Of a DNA stretch of 64,000 bases, positions 25,745 through 34,470 are shown piece by piece; the stretch's first letter is position 1; every line of letters begins with the position of its first letter. This DNA is from Candidatus Gastranaerophilales bacterium (GTDB lineage: Bacteria > Cyanobacteriota > Vampirovibrionia > Gastranaerophilales > Gastranaerophilaceae), in contig CALVAY010000008.1 of the NCBI GenBank assembly GCA_944325665.1, positions 20,085-84,084 on the forward strand, given 5' to 3'. Both the position numbers and the translations under genes were made by a program. The notes beneath the pieces are model-generated. The model ran no database searches. It was not told where the DNA came from and saw only the letters and a list, made by a program, of their open reading frames with translations.

Positions 25745-26854
25745 ATGAAAGCCAATGAAGTAGAAAAAAATATTTTAAAATGCTCAAGATGCGGACTTTG
25801 CCAAGAAGTCTGTCCGATTTATGACGAGTTGAAATCAGAAAGTTCGGCTACCAGAGGAAAATTATCTCAAATTTTTGGCTTAATTAAAGGTGATTTAAAA
25901 TTAAATCGAGAAATTTTAAACAATTTAGATTTGTGTTTAAACTGCGAAAAATGCAAACTAAACTGCCCTTCGGGCGTAAATACCACAGGTGTTTTTAATA
26001 AAGAGAGAAAACTGGGTCTTGTGGGCAAAATAATGACATCGGATTTTGTTTTTAATCTTAAAATAAAATCTTTAGAGTTATTTTCGCTTTTTAAAAAAAG
26101 TCCGAGATTTGATGACAGTTCAAATATTTTATATTTCCAAGGCTGCATTGCAAAAAAACTCAAACAAGGTTTAAATTTACAAGGATTAAAACTAAAAAAC
26201 GGCAATTTTGAATGCTGCGCGATACCTTATCTTACAAAGGGCAGAGAAGACATTTACAATAAAATTGCAAAGTATAATGAAAAAATAATAGAAAAGGCAG
26301 ATTTAGTTATCTTTGACTGCGCTACATGCTTTAGCACAGTTAAAGATTACCCCTTTAAAAACCCGAAAAACAAAGATAAGCTTGTATTCTATACCGACTT
26401 TTACAAAAAAGCTCAATTTGTATCCAAACAAAAGGTGAGTGTTACTTTTCATATGCCTTGCCACCTAAAAGCCGCAGGTGTGAGTTTAGATGAAATAGAA
26501 GACATATTAAAATCAATTAAAAACATAAACTACACAAGAGCATTAAATGCCCAAGACTGCTGCGGCTTTAGCGGAGATTTCTTTCTAAGGCACCCGAAAA
26601 TTGCTTTTAACATTGCCTACAAAAAAGCAAAAGGCATTGTAAGAACTAATGCAGATTTTGTATTAAGCGCTTGTCCCACTTGCATTTGGAGTTTAAGATT
26701 TTCACTTTTTGCAAGCAAATATATATACAAAAATAAAAACAAAATAAAAACCATGGATATGGCAGAATTTTTAAATAAATACTGCTATATAGAAAATAAA
26801 ACCGCGCAAAAAGAAAGAAAAAGAACTAATCAAGATGCAGGTATGTGTGTATAA
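25745..26854 (+). CDS. GlcF-like iron-sulfur protein with CCG domains
   Basis: The 369-residue protein has two 4Fe-4S motifs, CSRCGLCQEVCP near residue 13 and CLNCEKCKLNCP near 61, then two cysteine-rich CCG blocks (GCIAKK...CCAIP and CHLKAAG...CCGFSG). This is the layout of glycolate oxidase GlcF, lactate utilisation LutA and similar electron-transfer subunits. No GlcD/FAD-oxidase gene is adjacent, so its partner lies elsewhere. The ATG at 25745 is used because TATACT ends six bases before it; an earlier in-frame codon would lie upstream of the transcript start. Confidence 0.82.
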   Translation: MKANEVEKNILKCSRCGLCQEVCPIYDELKSESSATRGKLSQIFGLIKGDLKLNREILNNLDLCLNCEKCKLNCPSGVNTTGVFNKERKLGLVGKIMTSDFVFNLKIKSLELFSLFKKSPRFDDSSNILYFQGCIAKKLKQGLNLQGLKLKNGNFECCAIPYLTKGREDIYNKIAKYNEKIIEKADLVIFDCATCFSTVKDYPFKNPKNKDKLVFYTDFYKKAQFVSKQKVSVTFHMPCHLKAAGVSLDEIEDILKSIKNINYTRALNAQDCCGFSGDFFLRHPKIAFNIAYKKAKGIVRTNADFVLSACPTCIWSLRFSLFASKYIYKNKNKIKTMDMAEFLNKYCYIENKTAQKERKRTNQDAGMCV

Positions 26855-27827
26855 CTTTTATTATTTTATCAAAGTGATTAATTAAACACACAACAACCAT
26901 AGAAACAACAAGACCAATGAGCGCTTTTGTAAGGTCTTTTACTACGTGCTTGTAGACTTTTTTCTGAGTTTCAAATCTCAACCTGTTATACATTGCTATT
27001 TCTCTACCCGCAAGAAGTCCCAAAAATACCCATGTAGTAGACATCGGAACATTATTTACATATTGAAAATACAGAAGAATTGAAGCATAAGTAACATCGA
27101 TTATCGTCGCTGAGCGGATATCTTGAGTATTTGTTTTTAATTTCACGATATTTTGAATTTCGCCGCCACGCTTATATACTATCCAACCAAGGAAAGTAAT
27201 AAAAATTCCAAGAGTAACTATCATCTGCGCAAAATCAAGTTTTCTTGGCAGATAAACATAAAGATTTGCAGCATCTTGCATTAGCCACATTGACCAAAGA
27301 TAAGCAGTTGCGCTCCACTTTGTAACATACCACCATTTAGAGATTTTTTTGCCCTTGGTGTACAAGAATTTTTTCTCAAGAGGTCTTGAAATTATAAAAT
27401 ATAAAACTATTGAAATTGTAAACGCCATTATATAGCCTAAAAAAGACTTTGCAAGCATAAGGCTTATGACGGTTCCCGATGAAAATATGCTTAAAATCAA
27501 AAATGCCGTTGCAACAGGAATGCCTTTTTTTGTTAAGTATATAAGTATGACGGGCGGAAGAACATGCCACCAGTAAAACTGCTGTGCAAACGGTATTCTG
27601 TCCAGCCTGCCAAATGCCATATCTCCGTCATCTATATACCAGCCCAGAGTAAAAGTTATTACAAGGACAAGGCTTGCAAAAAGCCATATAAGCCATGCCG
27701 GCTTATCACGGGTTGTGCTTAAAAAAGTACCGAGTGTTTGAATGACGTCGTTAGAAACACACGCATACAGAGAAAGCGAAAAGCCCAGTATCATATATAT
27801 TTCATTTAATGTGATTGCATTTGTCAT
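26826..27827 (-). CDS. PiT-like multi-pass membrane protein
   Basis: The 333-residue protein has about nine to ten hydrophobic helices. Two segments recall the repeated signature of inorganic phosphate transporters: VSNDVIQTLGTFL near residue 25, compare GANDVANAFGT in PiT, and NNVPMSTTWVFLGLLAG near 265, compare the GLPVSTTH-type motif. Overall similarity seems low, so the family link is remote and the substrate unknown. The 3' end overlaps the convergent GlcF-like gene by 29 bases. Confidence 0.6.
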   Translation of the reverse strand: MTNAITLNEIYMILGFSLSLYACVSNDVIQTLGTFLSTTRDKPAWLIWLFASLVLVITFTLGWYIDDGDMAFGRLDRIPFAQQFYWWHVLPPVILIYLTKKGIPVATAFLILSIFSSGTVISLMLAKSFLGYIMAFTISIVLYFIISRPLEKKFLYTKGKKISKWWYVTKWSATAYLWSMWLMQDAANLYVYLPRKLDFAQMIVTLGIFITFLGWIVYKRGGEIQNIVKLKTNTQDIRSATIIDVTYASILLYFQYVNNVPMSTTWVFLGLLAGREIAMYNRLRFETQKKVYKHVVKDLTKALIGLVVSMVVVCLINHFDKIIKVIHTYLHLD

Positions 27828-27917
27828 ACTTCACCAAAACTATTTTATCAGAAAATTTTAAATGTCAAAGTAAAAAATTTTAAAGAGGATATTAAAATTA
27901 TATAAAGTTTTGATAAT

Positions 27918-27983
27918 GTGTAAAAATTACACTTGCAATTAAATATATTTTGTTTTAAAATCATATTGTGAAATAATTCACGA
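27918..27983 (+). promoter_or_regulatory. adhE promoter with Rex operator
   Basis: TTGCAA (27933-27938), a 17-base spacer and TAAAAT (27956-27961) form the promoter. TTGTGAA-ATAA-TTCACGA (27966-27983) right behind it differs from the Rex consensus TTGTGAA-N4-TTCACAA at one base, and covers the start site. A second inverted repeat, GTGTAA-AAA-TTACAC, is at 27918-27932. The rex gene lies directly after adhE, so NADH-controlled repression of adhE is well supported. Confidence 0.9.
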
Positions 27984-28011
27984 ATACAAACTCCGATTTT
28001 ATGAGGAAAAC

Positions 28012-30705
28012 ATGTTTTTAAAATTCAAGAAAAATAAAACTCAAAAAGAGCTATGTAATAAGGAGAACGAAATGACACAAGAGAACATGGAAATTCAAGT
28101 TCAAGATGAACAAAATCGTCAATTAGTTACAAGCGCTGAAGACTTAGACCAGTTGATTGAAAGAGCGAAAGCTGCACAAAGAGTTTATGCAACTTACACT
28201 CAAGAACAAGTGGACAAAATCTTTAGAGCTGCGGCATTAGCTGCAAACAAAGCCAGAATTCCTCTAGCTAAAATGGCTCATGAAGAATCAGGCATGGGTA
28301 TTGTTGAAGATAAAGTTATTAAAAACCACTTTGCTTCAGAATACATTTACAATAAATATAAAAACTGCAAAACTTGCGGCATTATTGAAGAAGACAAACC
28401 AAACGGAATTAAAAAAGTTGCTGAACCTATCGGTGTTTTAGCAGGTATCGTTCCTACAACAAACCCGACTGCAACAGCAATCTTTAAATCATTAATTTCA
28501 TTAAAAACAAGAAACGCAATTGTTTTCTCACCCCACCCGAGAGCTAAAAAAGCAACTATCAAAGCTGCTCAAATCGTTCTTGACGCAGCAGTTAAAGCAG
28601 GTGCTCCAAAAGACATTATCGGTTGGATTGATGAACCCACAGTTGAATTATCAAACCAATTAATGCATCACCCTAAAATCGATATGATTTTAGCAACAGG
28701 CGGCCCCGGCATGGTTAAAGCTGCTTACTCATCAGGTAAACCTGCTCTAGGTGTTGGCCCCGGTAACACACCTGCAATTATTGATGAAACAGCAAATATC
28801 AAAATGGCAGTTTCTTCAATTCTTTTATCAAAAACATTTGATAACGGTGTTGTTTGTGCTTCTGAACAAGCTATCATCGCTGTTGACAGTGTTTACGAAG
28901 AAATTAAAGAAGAATTAAAATACAGAGGCGCTTACTTCTGTAACGAAAACCAAAAACAGGCATTAAGAAACACTATGTTCCCCGAAGGCAGATTAAATGC
29001 TGCTATCGTTGGACAACCTGCTTATAAAATTGCTCAAATGGCAGGTTTTGAAGTTCCAGAAGATGCTAAAGTATTAATCGGTGAAGTAACTGATTATTCA
29101 ATGGATGAACCGTTTGCGCACGAAAAATTATCACCTGTTCTTGCAATGTACAGAGCTTGTGATTTTGATGATGCGGTAAACATTGCATTCACTCTTGTTG
29201 ATGCAGGCGGCGCAGGCCACACTTCAGTTCTTTACACTGATGAAAGAAAACCTGAAAGAATTGAAAAATTCGCAAAAACACTACATACAGGTAGAATCTT
29301 GATTAACTCTCCCGCTTCTCAAGGTGCTATCGGCGATATTTACAACTTCAAATTAGACCCGACATTAACAATCGGTTGCGGTTCTTGGGGTGGTAACGCA
29401 GTCAGCGAAAACGTTGGTATTAAGCACTTATTAAACTACAAAACAGTAGCCGAAAGGAGAGAAAACATGCTATGGTTCAAGATACCGCCAAAAGTTTACT
29501 TCAAACGTGGTGCTACTGATTTAGCACTTAGAGAACTTAAAGGCAGACAAAGAGCATTTATCGTAACAGACAGATACTTATTTGACTCAGGAACAGTTTA
29601 TAACGTAACTAAGGTATTGGAAGAAATCGGTGTAGATTATCAAATCTTCTTCGATGTTAAACCGGATCCGACATTGGCTACAATTAACGAAGCAATGCAG
29701 ATGGTTAACGTATATAAACCTGACGTAATCATTGCTCTTGGTGGCGGTTCACCAATCGACGCTGCTAAAGTTATCTGGTTAATGTATGAACAACCTGATT
29801 CAGTATTTGAAGATGTTGCTATGAGATTTATGGATATCAGAAAGAGAATTTGTGATCTTCCTGCTCTTGGTAAAAAAGCAACTATGGTTGCTATTCCTAC
29901 AACATCAGGTACAGGTTCTGAAGTTACTCCGTTTGCGGTTATTACAGATGAAAAAACACACATCAAATATCCTCTTGCAGACTATGCCCTAACTCCTGAA
30001 ATGGCAATCATCGACCCGAACTTTGTTGATACAATGCCAAAAGGTCTATGCGCAGCATCAGGTATTGACGCACTAAGCCACGCATTAGAAGCTTATGCAA
30101 GCTGCATGGCTACAAACTTCACAAATTCACCTGCACTTGAAGCAGCTAAATTAATCTTCAGATACTTACCACGTTCTTACAAATTCGGTAAGGATGATCC
30201 GATTGCAAGAGAAAAAATCCACTACGCTTCAGCTCTTGCAGGTATGGCTTTTGCTAACGCATTCTTGGGTGTTTGCCACTCAATGGCTCACAAACTTGGT
30301 GCAGCGTTTAACATTCCTCACGGTATCGCAAACGCTATGTTATTAAACCAAGTTATCAGATTCAACTCATCTGATTGCCCAAGAAAACAAGCATCATTCC
30401 CGCAATACAAATTCCCGAATGCTAAGACAAAATATGCTCAAGTAGCTGACAACTTAGGTTTGGGCGGTAACAACGATGATGAAAAAGTTGAAAGATTACT
30501 AAGCGCTATTACAAATCTTAAAAAAGAACTTGAAATACCGCTTTCAATCAAAGAACTTGGCATTAGCGAAGAAGATTTCTACGGCAAATTAGACGAACTT
30601 GTTGAATTAGCATTTGACGATCAATGTACAGGTGCTAACCCTGCATATCCTCTAATGAAAGAAATCAGAGAAATGTACATTAAAGCCTACAACGGCGAAG
30701 TGTAA
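28012..30705 (+). CDS. adhE: Bifunctional acetaldehyde/alcohol dehydrogenase
   Basis: AdhE reduces acetyl-CoA to acetaldehyde and then ethanol, regenerating NAD in fermentation, and forms spirosomes. The protein is 897 residues and matches E. coli AdhE along its whole length. The N-terminal aldehyde dehydrogenase has Cys282 in VVCASEQ, and the C-terminal iron-dependent alcohol dehydrogenase has GGGSPIDAAK and HSMAHKLGA. Two starts are possible: ATG 28012 (GAGGAAAAC) adds a basic 20-residue extension, and ATG 28072 (AAGGAGAACGAA) gives the classical N-terminus. Confidence 0.97.
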   Translation: MFLKFKKNKTQKELCNKENEMTQENMEIQVQDEQNRQLVTSAEDLDQLIERAKAAQRVYATYTQEQVDKIFRAAALAANKARIPLAKMAHEESGMGIVEDKVIKNHFASEYIYNKYKNCKTCGIIEEDKPNGIKKVAEPIGVLAGIVPTTNPTATAIFKSLISLKTRNAIVFSPHPRAKKATIKAAQIVLDAAVKAGAPKDIIGWIDEPTVELSNQLMHHPKIDMILATGGPGMVKAAYSSGKPALGVGPGNTPAIIDETANIKMAVSSILLSKTFDNGVVCASEQAIIAVDSVYEEIKEELKYRGAYFCNENQKQALRNTMFPEGRLNAAIVGQPAYKIAQMAGFEVPEDAKVLIGEVTDYSMDEPFAHEKLSPVLAMYRACDFDDAVNIAFTLVDAGGAGHTSVLYTDERKPERIEKFAKTLHTGRILINSPASQGAIGDIYNFKLDPTLTIGCGSWGGNAVSENVGIKHLLNYKTVAERRENMLWFKIPPKVYFKRGATDLALRELKGRQRAFIVTDRYLFDSGTVYNVTKVLEEIGVDYQIFFDVKPDPTLATINEAMQMVNVYKPDVIIALGGGSPIDAAKVIWLMYEQPDSVFEDVAMRFMDIRKRICDLPALGKKATMVAIPTTSGTGSEVTPFAVITDEKTHIKYPLADYALTPEMAIIDPNFVDTMPKGLCAASGIDALSHALEAYASCMATNFTNSPALEAAKLIFRYLPRSYKFGKDDPIAREKIHYASALAGMAFANAFLGVCHSMAHKLGAAFNIPHGIANAMLLNQVIRFNSSDCPRKQASFPQYKFPNAKTKYAQVADNLGLGGNNDDEKVERLLSAITNLKKELEIPLSIKELGISEEDFYGKLDELVELAFDDQCTGANPAYPLMKEIREMYIKAYNGEV

Positions 30706-30717
30706 GATAAAAAAATT

Positions 30718-30759
30718 ATACCGAACAGTGTCCAAGTTGATGCTGTTCGGTATTTTTTA
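30718..30759 (+). terminator. adhE terminator
   Basis: ATACCGAACAG pairs with CTGTTCGGTAT (30718-30728 and 30743-30753), followed by T6. It separates adhE from rex. Confidence 0.9.
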
Positions 30760-30767
30760 AAAAGATT

Positions 30768-31388
30768 ATGAACAATAAAATTTCAGATAAAATTATAAAT
30801 CGTCTAACTCTTTATCACTGCATTTTAAGTGATTTTATTGCACAAAAAATTGACACTGTAACAAGTGTCCAAATTGCAACTTTATTAAAAATAGACGATT
30901 CTCAAGTAAGAAAGGATATTTCCCTGCTTGAAAACAGCGGAAAGTCGCGCGTCGGTTATCATGTTGCCGACCTTAAAAAGGCAATAGAAAAAACTCTCGG
31001 CTTTTCACACCCTAAAAATGCTTTCATAGTAGGCGCGGGTAACTTAGGTCTTGCGCTTGCAAAATATGATAATTTTTTAAACTACGGCTTAAATGTTCTT
31101 GCGCTTTTTGACAACGACCCTCTTAAAGTCGGCGTTACAGTCAACAAAAAAGAGGTTTATCATATTTCAAAATTGCCTGAATTAGCCAAAAAAATGGGTG
31201 TTCAAATGGTACTTTTAACCGTTCCGAGAAGCGCTTCGCAACAAACGGTTGATTTTCTTGTCCAATCAAACATTAAGTACATTTGGAACTTTTCCCCATC
31301 AGTTCTAAGTGTTCCTGAGGGCATTGAAGTTTGGAACGAAAATCTAATGGGTAATTTTCTACATTTTTCTTACAAAATTTCTAATTAA
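30768..31388 (+). CDS. rex: Redox-sensing repressor Rex
   Basis: Rex is an NADH-sensing dimeric repressor of fermentation genes. The 206-residue protein has the N-terminal winged helix (VTSVQIATLLKIDDSQVRKDIS), the Rossmann motif GAGNLGLAL near residue 86, and the typical VPEGIEVWNENL region before the swapped C-terminal helix. It sits right behind the adhE terminator with no evident strong ribosome-binding site. Its predicted target is the Rex box ahead of adhE. Confidence 0.95.
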   Translation: MNNKISDKIINRLTLYHCILSDFIAQKIDTVTSVQIATLLKIDDSQVRKDISLLENSGKSRVGYHVADLKKAIEKTLGFSHPKNAFIVGAGNLGLALAKYDNFLNYGLNVLALFDNDPLKVGVTVNKKEVYHISKLPELAKKMGVQMVLLTVPRSASQQTVDFLVQSNIKYIWNFSPSVLSVPEGIEVWNENLMGNFLHFSYKISN

Positions 31389-32109
31389 AATTAGAATTGT
31401 AATATTTATCGTAATCAGGTTGAGTGCTTGAAGAATTTATACCAAGACTTCTTTCGGCAGCACCGCTTATTTTTTCAGCAAAATTTGTACCGTAATACGC
31501 ATCATAAGCTACGCCCGTTGAATATCTTTGTCCTTGATTATCAGGATTATTTAGCGCATTTTGATATTTGTTGTACTCGTTTTCATAACTAAAGCCACTG
31601 TCTGTTGCGTCTTGCTCGTAAGAATTAAAGTTGGCATTATAATATGCATCATAAGCTACGCCCGTTGAATATCTTTGTCCTTGATTATTTGGGTCTTTTA
31701 GGGCATTTTGATATTCATTGTATTCATTTTCATAACTAAAACCGCTGTTTGTTGCATTTTGCTCATATACGTCAAAATTTGCATTATAATATGCATCATA
31801 TGCTAAGCCCGTTGTTGGTCTTGGCCCTTGATTATTTGGGTCTTTTAGGGCATTTTGAAAGTCATTGTACGCACCTTCATAGCTAAAACCATCATCGGCA
31901 GCATTTTGTTCGTAAACGCTGAAATTGCCGTTATAATATGGTTCACCTGAAAATAAATTATAAGAATTTATATAATTTGGAGATTTTTCGACGGAACCAT
32001 CCATTCGCCAATATTTCTTCAAAAAAGCATTATGTCTAAAACTATCAACATCTTCAGCTTTAACCGGTTTAGGTTGAAACCAGAAGTTATTAATGTCTCC
32101 GTATTGCAT
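31381..32109 (-). CDS. Protein with three 49-residue tandem repeats
   Basis: The 242-residue protein has a 57-residue N-terminal part, then three tandem 49-residue repeats (about 58-106, 107-155, 156-204), each of the form YYNxNF-x2-YEQ-x5-GFSYE-x3-Y-x3-QNAL-x2-P-x-NQG, and a partial fourth ending in YYNSNFN. It is rich in Tyr, Asn and Gln, acidic, and lacks signal peptide or membrane helix. I do not recognise the repeat. AGGAG precedes the ATG. It may be a structural or surface-associated protein, but nothing in the sequence proves export. Confidence 0.75.
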   Translation of the reverse strand: MQYGDINNFWFQPKPVKAEDVDSFRHNAFLKKYWRMDGSVEKSPNYINSYNLFSGEPYYNGNFSVYEQNAADDGFSYEGAYNDFQNALKDPNNQGPRPTTGLAYDAYYNANFDVYEQNATNSGFSYENEYNEYQNALKDPNNQGQRYSTGVAYDAYYNANFNSYEQDATDSGFSYENEYNKYQNALNNPDNQGQRYSTGVAYDAYYGTNFAEKISGAAERSLGINSSSTQPDYDKYYNSNFN

Positions 32110-32167
32110 ATAAATCTCCTAAATCCTCTATGCAATAATAAAAACATTTTTAAAGAAAAAATTGCCA

Positions 32168-32203
32168 CAAAAAAAACAACCCTAAAAAATAGAGTTGTTT
32201 TTT
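32168..32203 (-). terminator. rpmB terminator
   Basis: AAAAAACAAC pairs with GTTGTTTTTT across a 13-base loop (32171-32203). On the minus strand it is followed by eight T and lies 20 bases past the rpmB stop. Confidence 0.8.
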
Positions 32204-32222
32204 ATAGAAAAAATTTAATTAA

Positions 32223-32414
32223 TTAAAGCGCTTTTTTAACTTTGCCCGCTCTAATGCAAGAAGAGCAAACACGAATTCTTTTTACAACGCCGTTAACAAC
32301 TGCTTTTACAGAGTGCAAGTTTGGTTGTTGTCTGTGTACATGTTGTTTATGTGAAAAAGAAATTTTAGCAGCTTTTATAGATTTTTTTCCGCAAATTTCG
32401 CATGCTATTGACAT
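32223..32414 (-). CDS. rpmB: 50S ribosomal protein L28
   Basis: The 63-residue protein is a zinc-type L28, with CEIC at the N-terminus and CSSC near the C-terminus and the basic HVHRQQPNLHSVK core. The ATG at 32414 is chosen because AAAGGA lies eight bases upstream; an ATG three codons earlier would overlap that site. It is monocistronic with its own terminator. Confidence 0.95.
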   Translation of the reverse strand: MSIACEICGKKSIKAAKISFSHKQHVHRQQPNLHSVKAVVNGVVKRIRVCSSCIRAGKVKKAL

Positions 32415-32499
32415 TTTGTGCATCCTTTCAAGTGATAACTTAATACAATAATAATAAATTAAAAATAAAATAAATCAAGTATAGAAATATTAAGCAAGG

Positions 32500-33222
32500 C
32501 TATTGCTGATAAATCCATACATCAAAATTCTGTGCCCTAAATTTTGAAGCAACCTGCTTAGCTGTTGTTAACTCTTGATATGAGCCGACTTGAAGGGCAT
32601 AAATGTCTCCGACTTTTCTGATAAAAGGAGTTGAGCCCTGATTGTATTCGCGAACAGAATCTTGCGCCGCACGAGCCTCGTCAAAAGTGGCATACTTTCC
32701 GATTAAAACTTTTGAATACACACCGATATTTGAAGCTTGAGGCGTTGTTTCTTCTTGAGAAGAAACTTCTTTTGCGCGCTTTGTATCAATAGTCTTTATT
32801 GAAACCTCGTCCTGAGGAGCGCTTGAAGACTCTTTGATTTTTTCAAACTGCTCAAAATTAATTACTTCGTCATTTTCTTTTTCCTTAGAAATAACTTTTG
32901 CTTCACTCGGCGCATTTTCTTCCAACTGAATTAATTTTAATCTGCTGTCTATCATCTTCTTGGCTTCAGAGCCAAAACCTTGTGTCAGAAGGGAATCCTC
33001 TTGACGAGCAATTGAATTATCAGTTTGATTTCTTCCGTACTCAATATCAATTCTGGTTGAATATTTTCTTATCACTTGCACCACAATAGCAAAAATTACC
33101 GAAAAAGTTATAATAAAAACCCACATGGCAATTCTTGTTTTAGACATATACCCTTTTTTATTATATTTGGGGTTTATTTTGCTTTTTTTATATGTAAGAT
33201 AATCAGGTGAATTATTATTCAT
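32500..33222 (-). CDS. SPOR-domain membrane protein
   Basis: The 240-residue protein has a short basic cytoplasmic tail, one membrane helix at about 31-51, an acidic periplasmic linker, and a C-terminal SPOR domain at about 165-240 (VLIGKYATFDEARAAQD, YALQVGSYQELTTAKQVASK). SPOR domains bind denuded peptidoglycan at the division site, so a role in cell division or wall maintenance is likely. It is the last gene of the HEAT-queC-DUF366-SPOR operon, with no gap to the gene before. Confidence 0.88.
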   Translation of the reverse strand: MNNNSPDYLTYKKSKINPKYNKKGYMSKTRIAMWVFIITFSVIFAIVVQVIRKYSTRIDIEYGRNQTDNSIARQEDSLLTQGFGSEAKKMIDSRLKLIQLEENAPSEAKVISKEKENDEVINFEQFEKIKESSSAPQDEVSIKTIDTKRAKEVSSQEETTPQASNIGVYSKVLIGKYATFDEARAAQDSVREYNQGSTPFIRKVGDIYALQVGSYQELTTAKQVASKFRAQNFDVWIYQQ

Positions 33223-33783
33223 CTAAAAAACTCCTCTTACCTTACATTTTGCCAAGTAAATATCCTCTAATTCAAATTTAAAAGCATTCATAATTTCATC
33301 TGCAAAAGCTTTTATATCAAAAATTTCCATCTGCTCAAGCGAAGATACCTCAATCGGCGCGCCGGATGACGTTATATTTAGTGCAGTGTGGATAAGACAA
33401 GAAGTAATTGACTTAGTTGCAATTGAAACGGAAAGTTTTTTATCTTCCCAAAATAAGTCATCTCCCGACCTTTTAACTTTTTTACCTCTGTTTTCCAAGA
33501 CTTCTTTAATAATTGTTATAAAAAGTCTTTGGCGGCAAATCATTTCAGATAAGTCCGTATCAAAACATTCGATTATGAAATTCAACATCTTATCTGACGA
33601 AATAGGTTCAATATTAATAACATCTTCAATATCAACCATTTCGTTTAACTTAACATCAACTTCACCGACAAAAGAAACAATTGCGTCTCCTTGAATATGG
33701 AAATTTTTATAAATCCAATGAGGGCTAAGCTGAACGCCTGTGTATTTTATTTCTTCTTCTATAAATTTCGTCTTCATATCCAC
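33223..33783 (-). CDS. DUF366 family protein
   Basis: The 186-residue protein matches the DUF366 pattern: KYTGVQLSPHWIY near the start, GDAIVSFVGE, QRLFITIIKEVLE, then SGDDLFW and LSVSIATKSITSCLIHTALN. The function of this family is not established to my knowledge. The start is GTG 33783 or ATG 33777; neither has a strong ribosome-binding site, but queC ends 12 bases earlier, so coupling is plausible. Linkage to queC may point to nucleobase or pterin-like chemistry (inference). Confidence 0.75.
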   Translation of the reverse strand: MDMKTKFIEEEIKYTGVQLSPHWIYKNFHIQGDAIVSFVGEVDVKLNEMVDIEDVINIEPISSDKMLNFIIECFDTDLSEMICRQRLFITIIKEVLENRGKKVKRSGDDLFWEDKKLSVSIATKSITSCLIHTALNITSSGAPIEVSSLEQMEIFDIKAFADEIMNAFKFELEDIYLAKCKVRGVF

Positions 33784-33795
33784 ATTAATTCTGTT

Positions 33796-34470
33796 TTAAA
33801 AAAAGAGATTTAGCAAGTCTTTGTTAACACTTTTTAAAATAGCCGCCTTAAGACGCTTACAAGACTCACATTTTCCGCAATGCTTAGCACCTGTTTTTTC
33901 TTTTGAATCATAGCAGCTTTTAATAAGCCTAAGGGGTGCTTTTTTCTCCAGTGCCAAATTAATTATTTGATATTTTTCTAAATTTGCAAGCGGAGCTAAA
34001 ATTTTTGGGTGTTTTTGTGTTGAGTAATTAAAAAATTCATCGGCAAGTTTTAAAAATTCAAGTGAATTGTCGCTAAAAGTACCCGCTTCTTCTTTATTTG
34101 CGCCAATAATGATATAATCTATATTCATAGAATCGGCATAACTTGCAGCAATATTTAAAAACAAACCGTTTCTGTTGGGCACCCAAACGGCATTTTTGCT
34201 CTCTTCACCTAATGTATCAAATTCAAGGTTTTTATTCTCATCCGCTAAAGCTGTGTTTGTTATCTGTGCCAAAAAGGGGAGCTTAATAACCTTGTGTTCT
34301 ATTTTATAATATTTACAAATCTCAGATGAAGCCTCAAACTCTTCCACAAAAGCTCGTTGAGAATAATCAAAAGTCAGAGCAAGTTTAACATCATACTCTT
34401 CAAGTGCAGCCGCAAGACTTACAAACGAGTCTAATCCGCCTGATAAAAGAATAATCGCACTTTTACTCAT
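33796..34470 (-). CDS. queC: 7-cyano-7-deazaguanine synthase
   Basis: QueC turns CDG into preQ0 with ATP and ammonia, on the way to queuosine in tRNA. From ATG 34470 (GAGGAGGAAG upstream) it is 224 residues. The ATP-pyrophosphatase motif SGGLDS is at 10-15, and the zinc site is C186, C198, C201, C204 (HCGKCESC). It overlaps the HEAT gene by eight bases. queD-, queE- and folE-type partners are not adjacent; a PTPS-family protein at 15285 lacks the QueD cysteine. Confidence 0.93.
   Translation of the reverse strand: MSKSAIILLSGGLDSFVSLAAALEEYDVKLALTFDYSQRAFVEEFEASSEICKYYKIEHKVIKLPFLAQITNTALADENKNLEFDTLGEESKNAVWVPNRNGLFLNIAASYADSMNIDYIIIGANKEEAGTFSDNSLEFLKLADEFFNYSTQKHPKILAPLANLEKYQIINLALEKKAPLRLIKSCYDSKEKTGAKHCGKCESCKRLKAAILKSVNKDLLNLFF

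Noticed and set aside
32415..32423. Upstream ATG for rpmB (adds MHK)
   Set aside because: It abuts the AAAGGA ribosome-binding site, leaving no spacing; the ATG at 32414 has proper distance and matches other L28 proteins.
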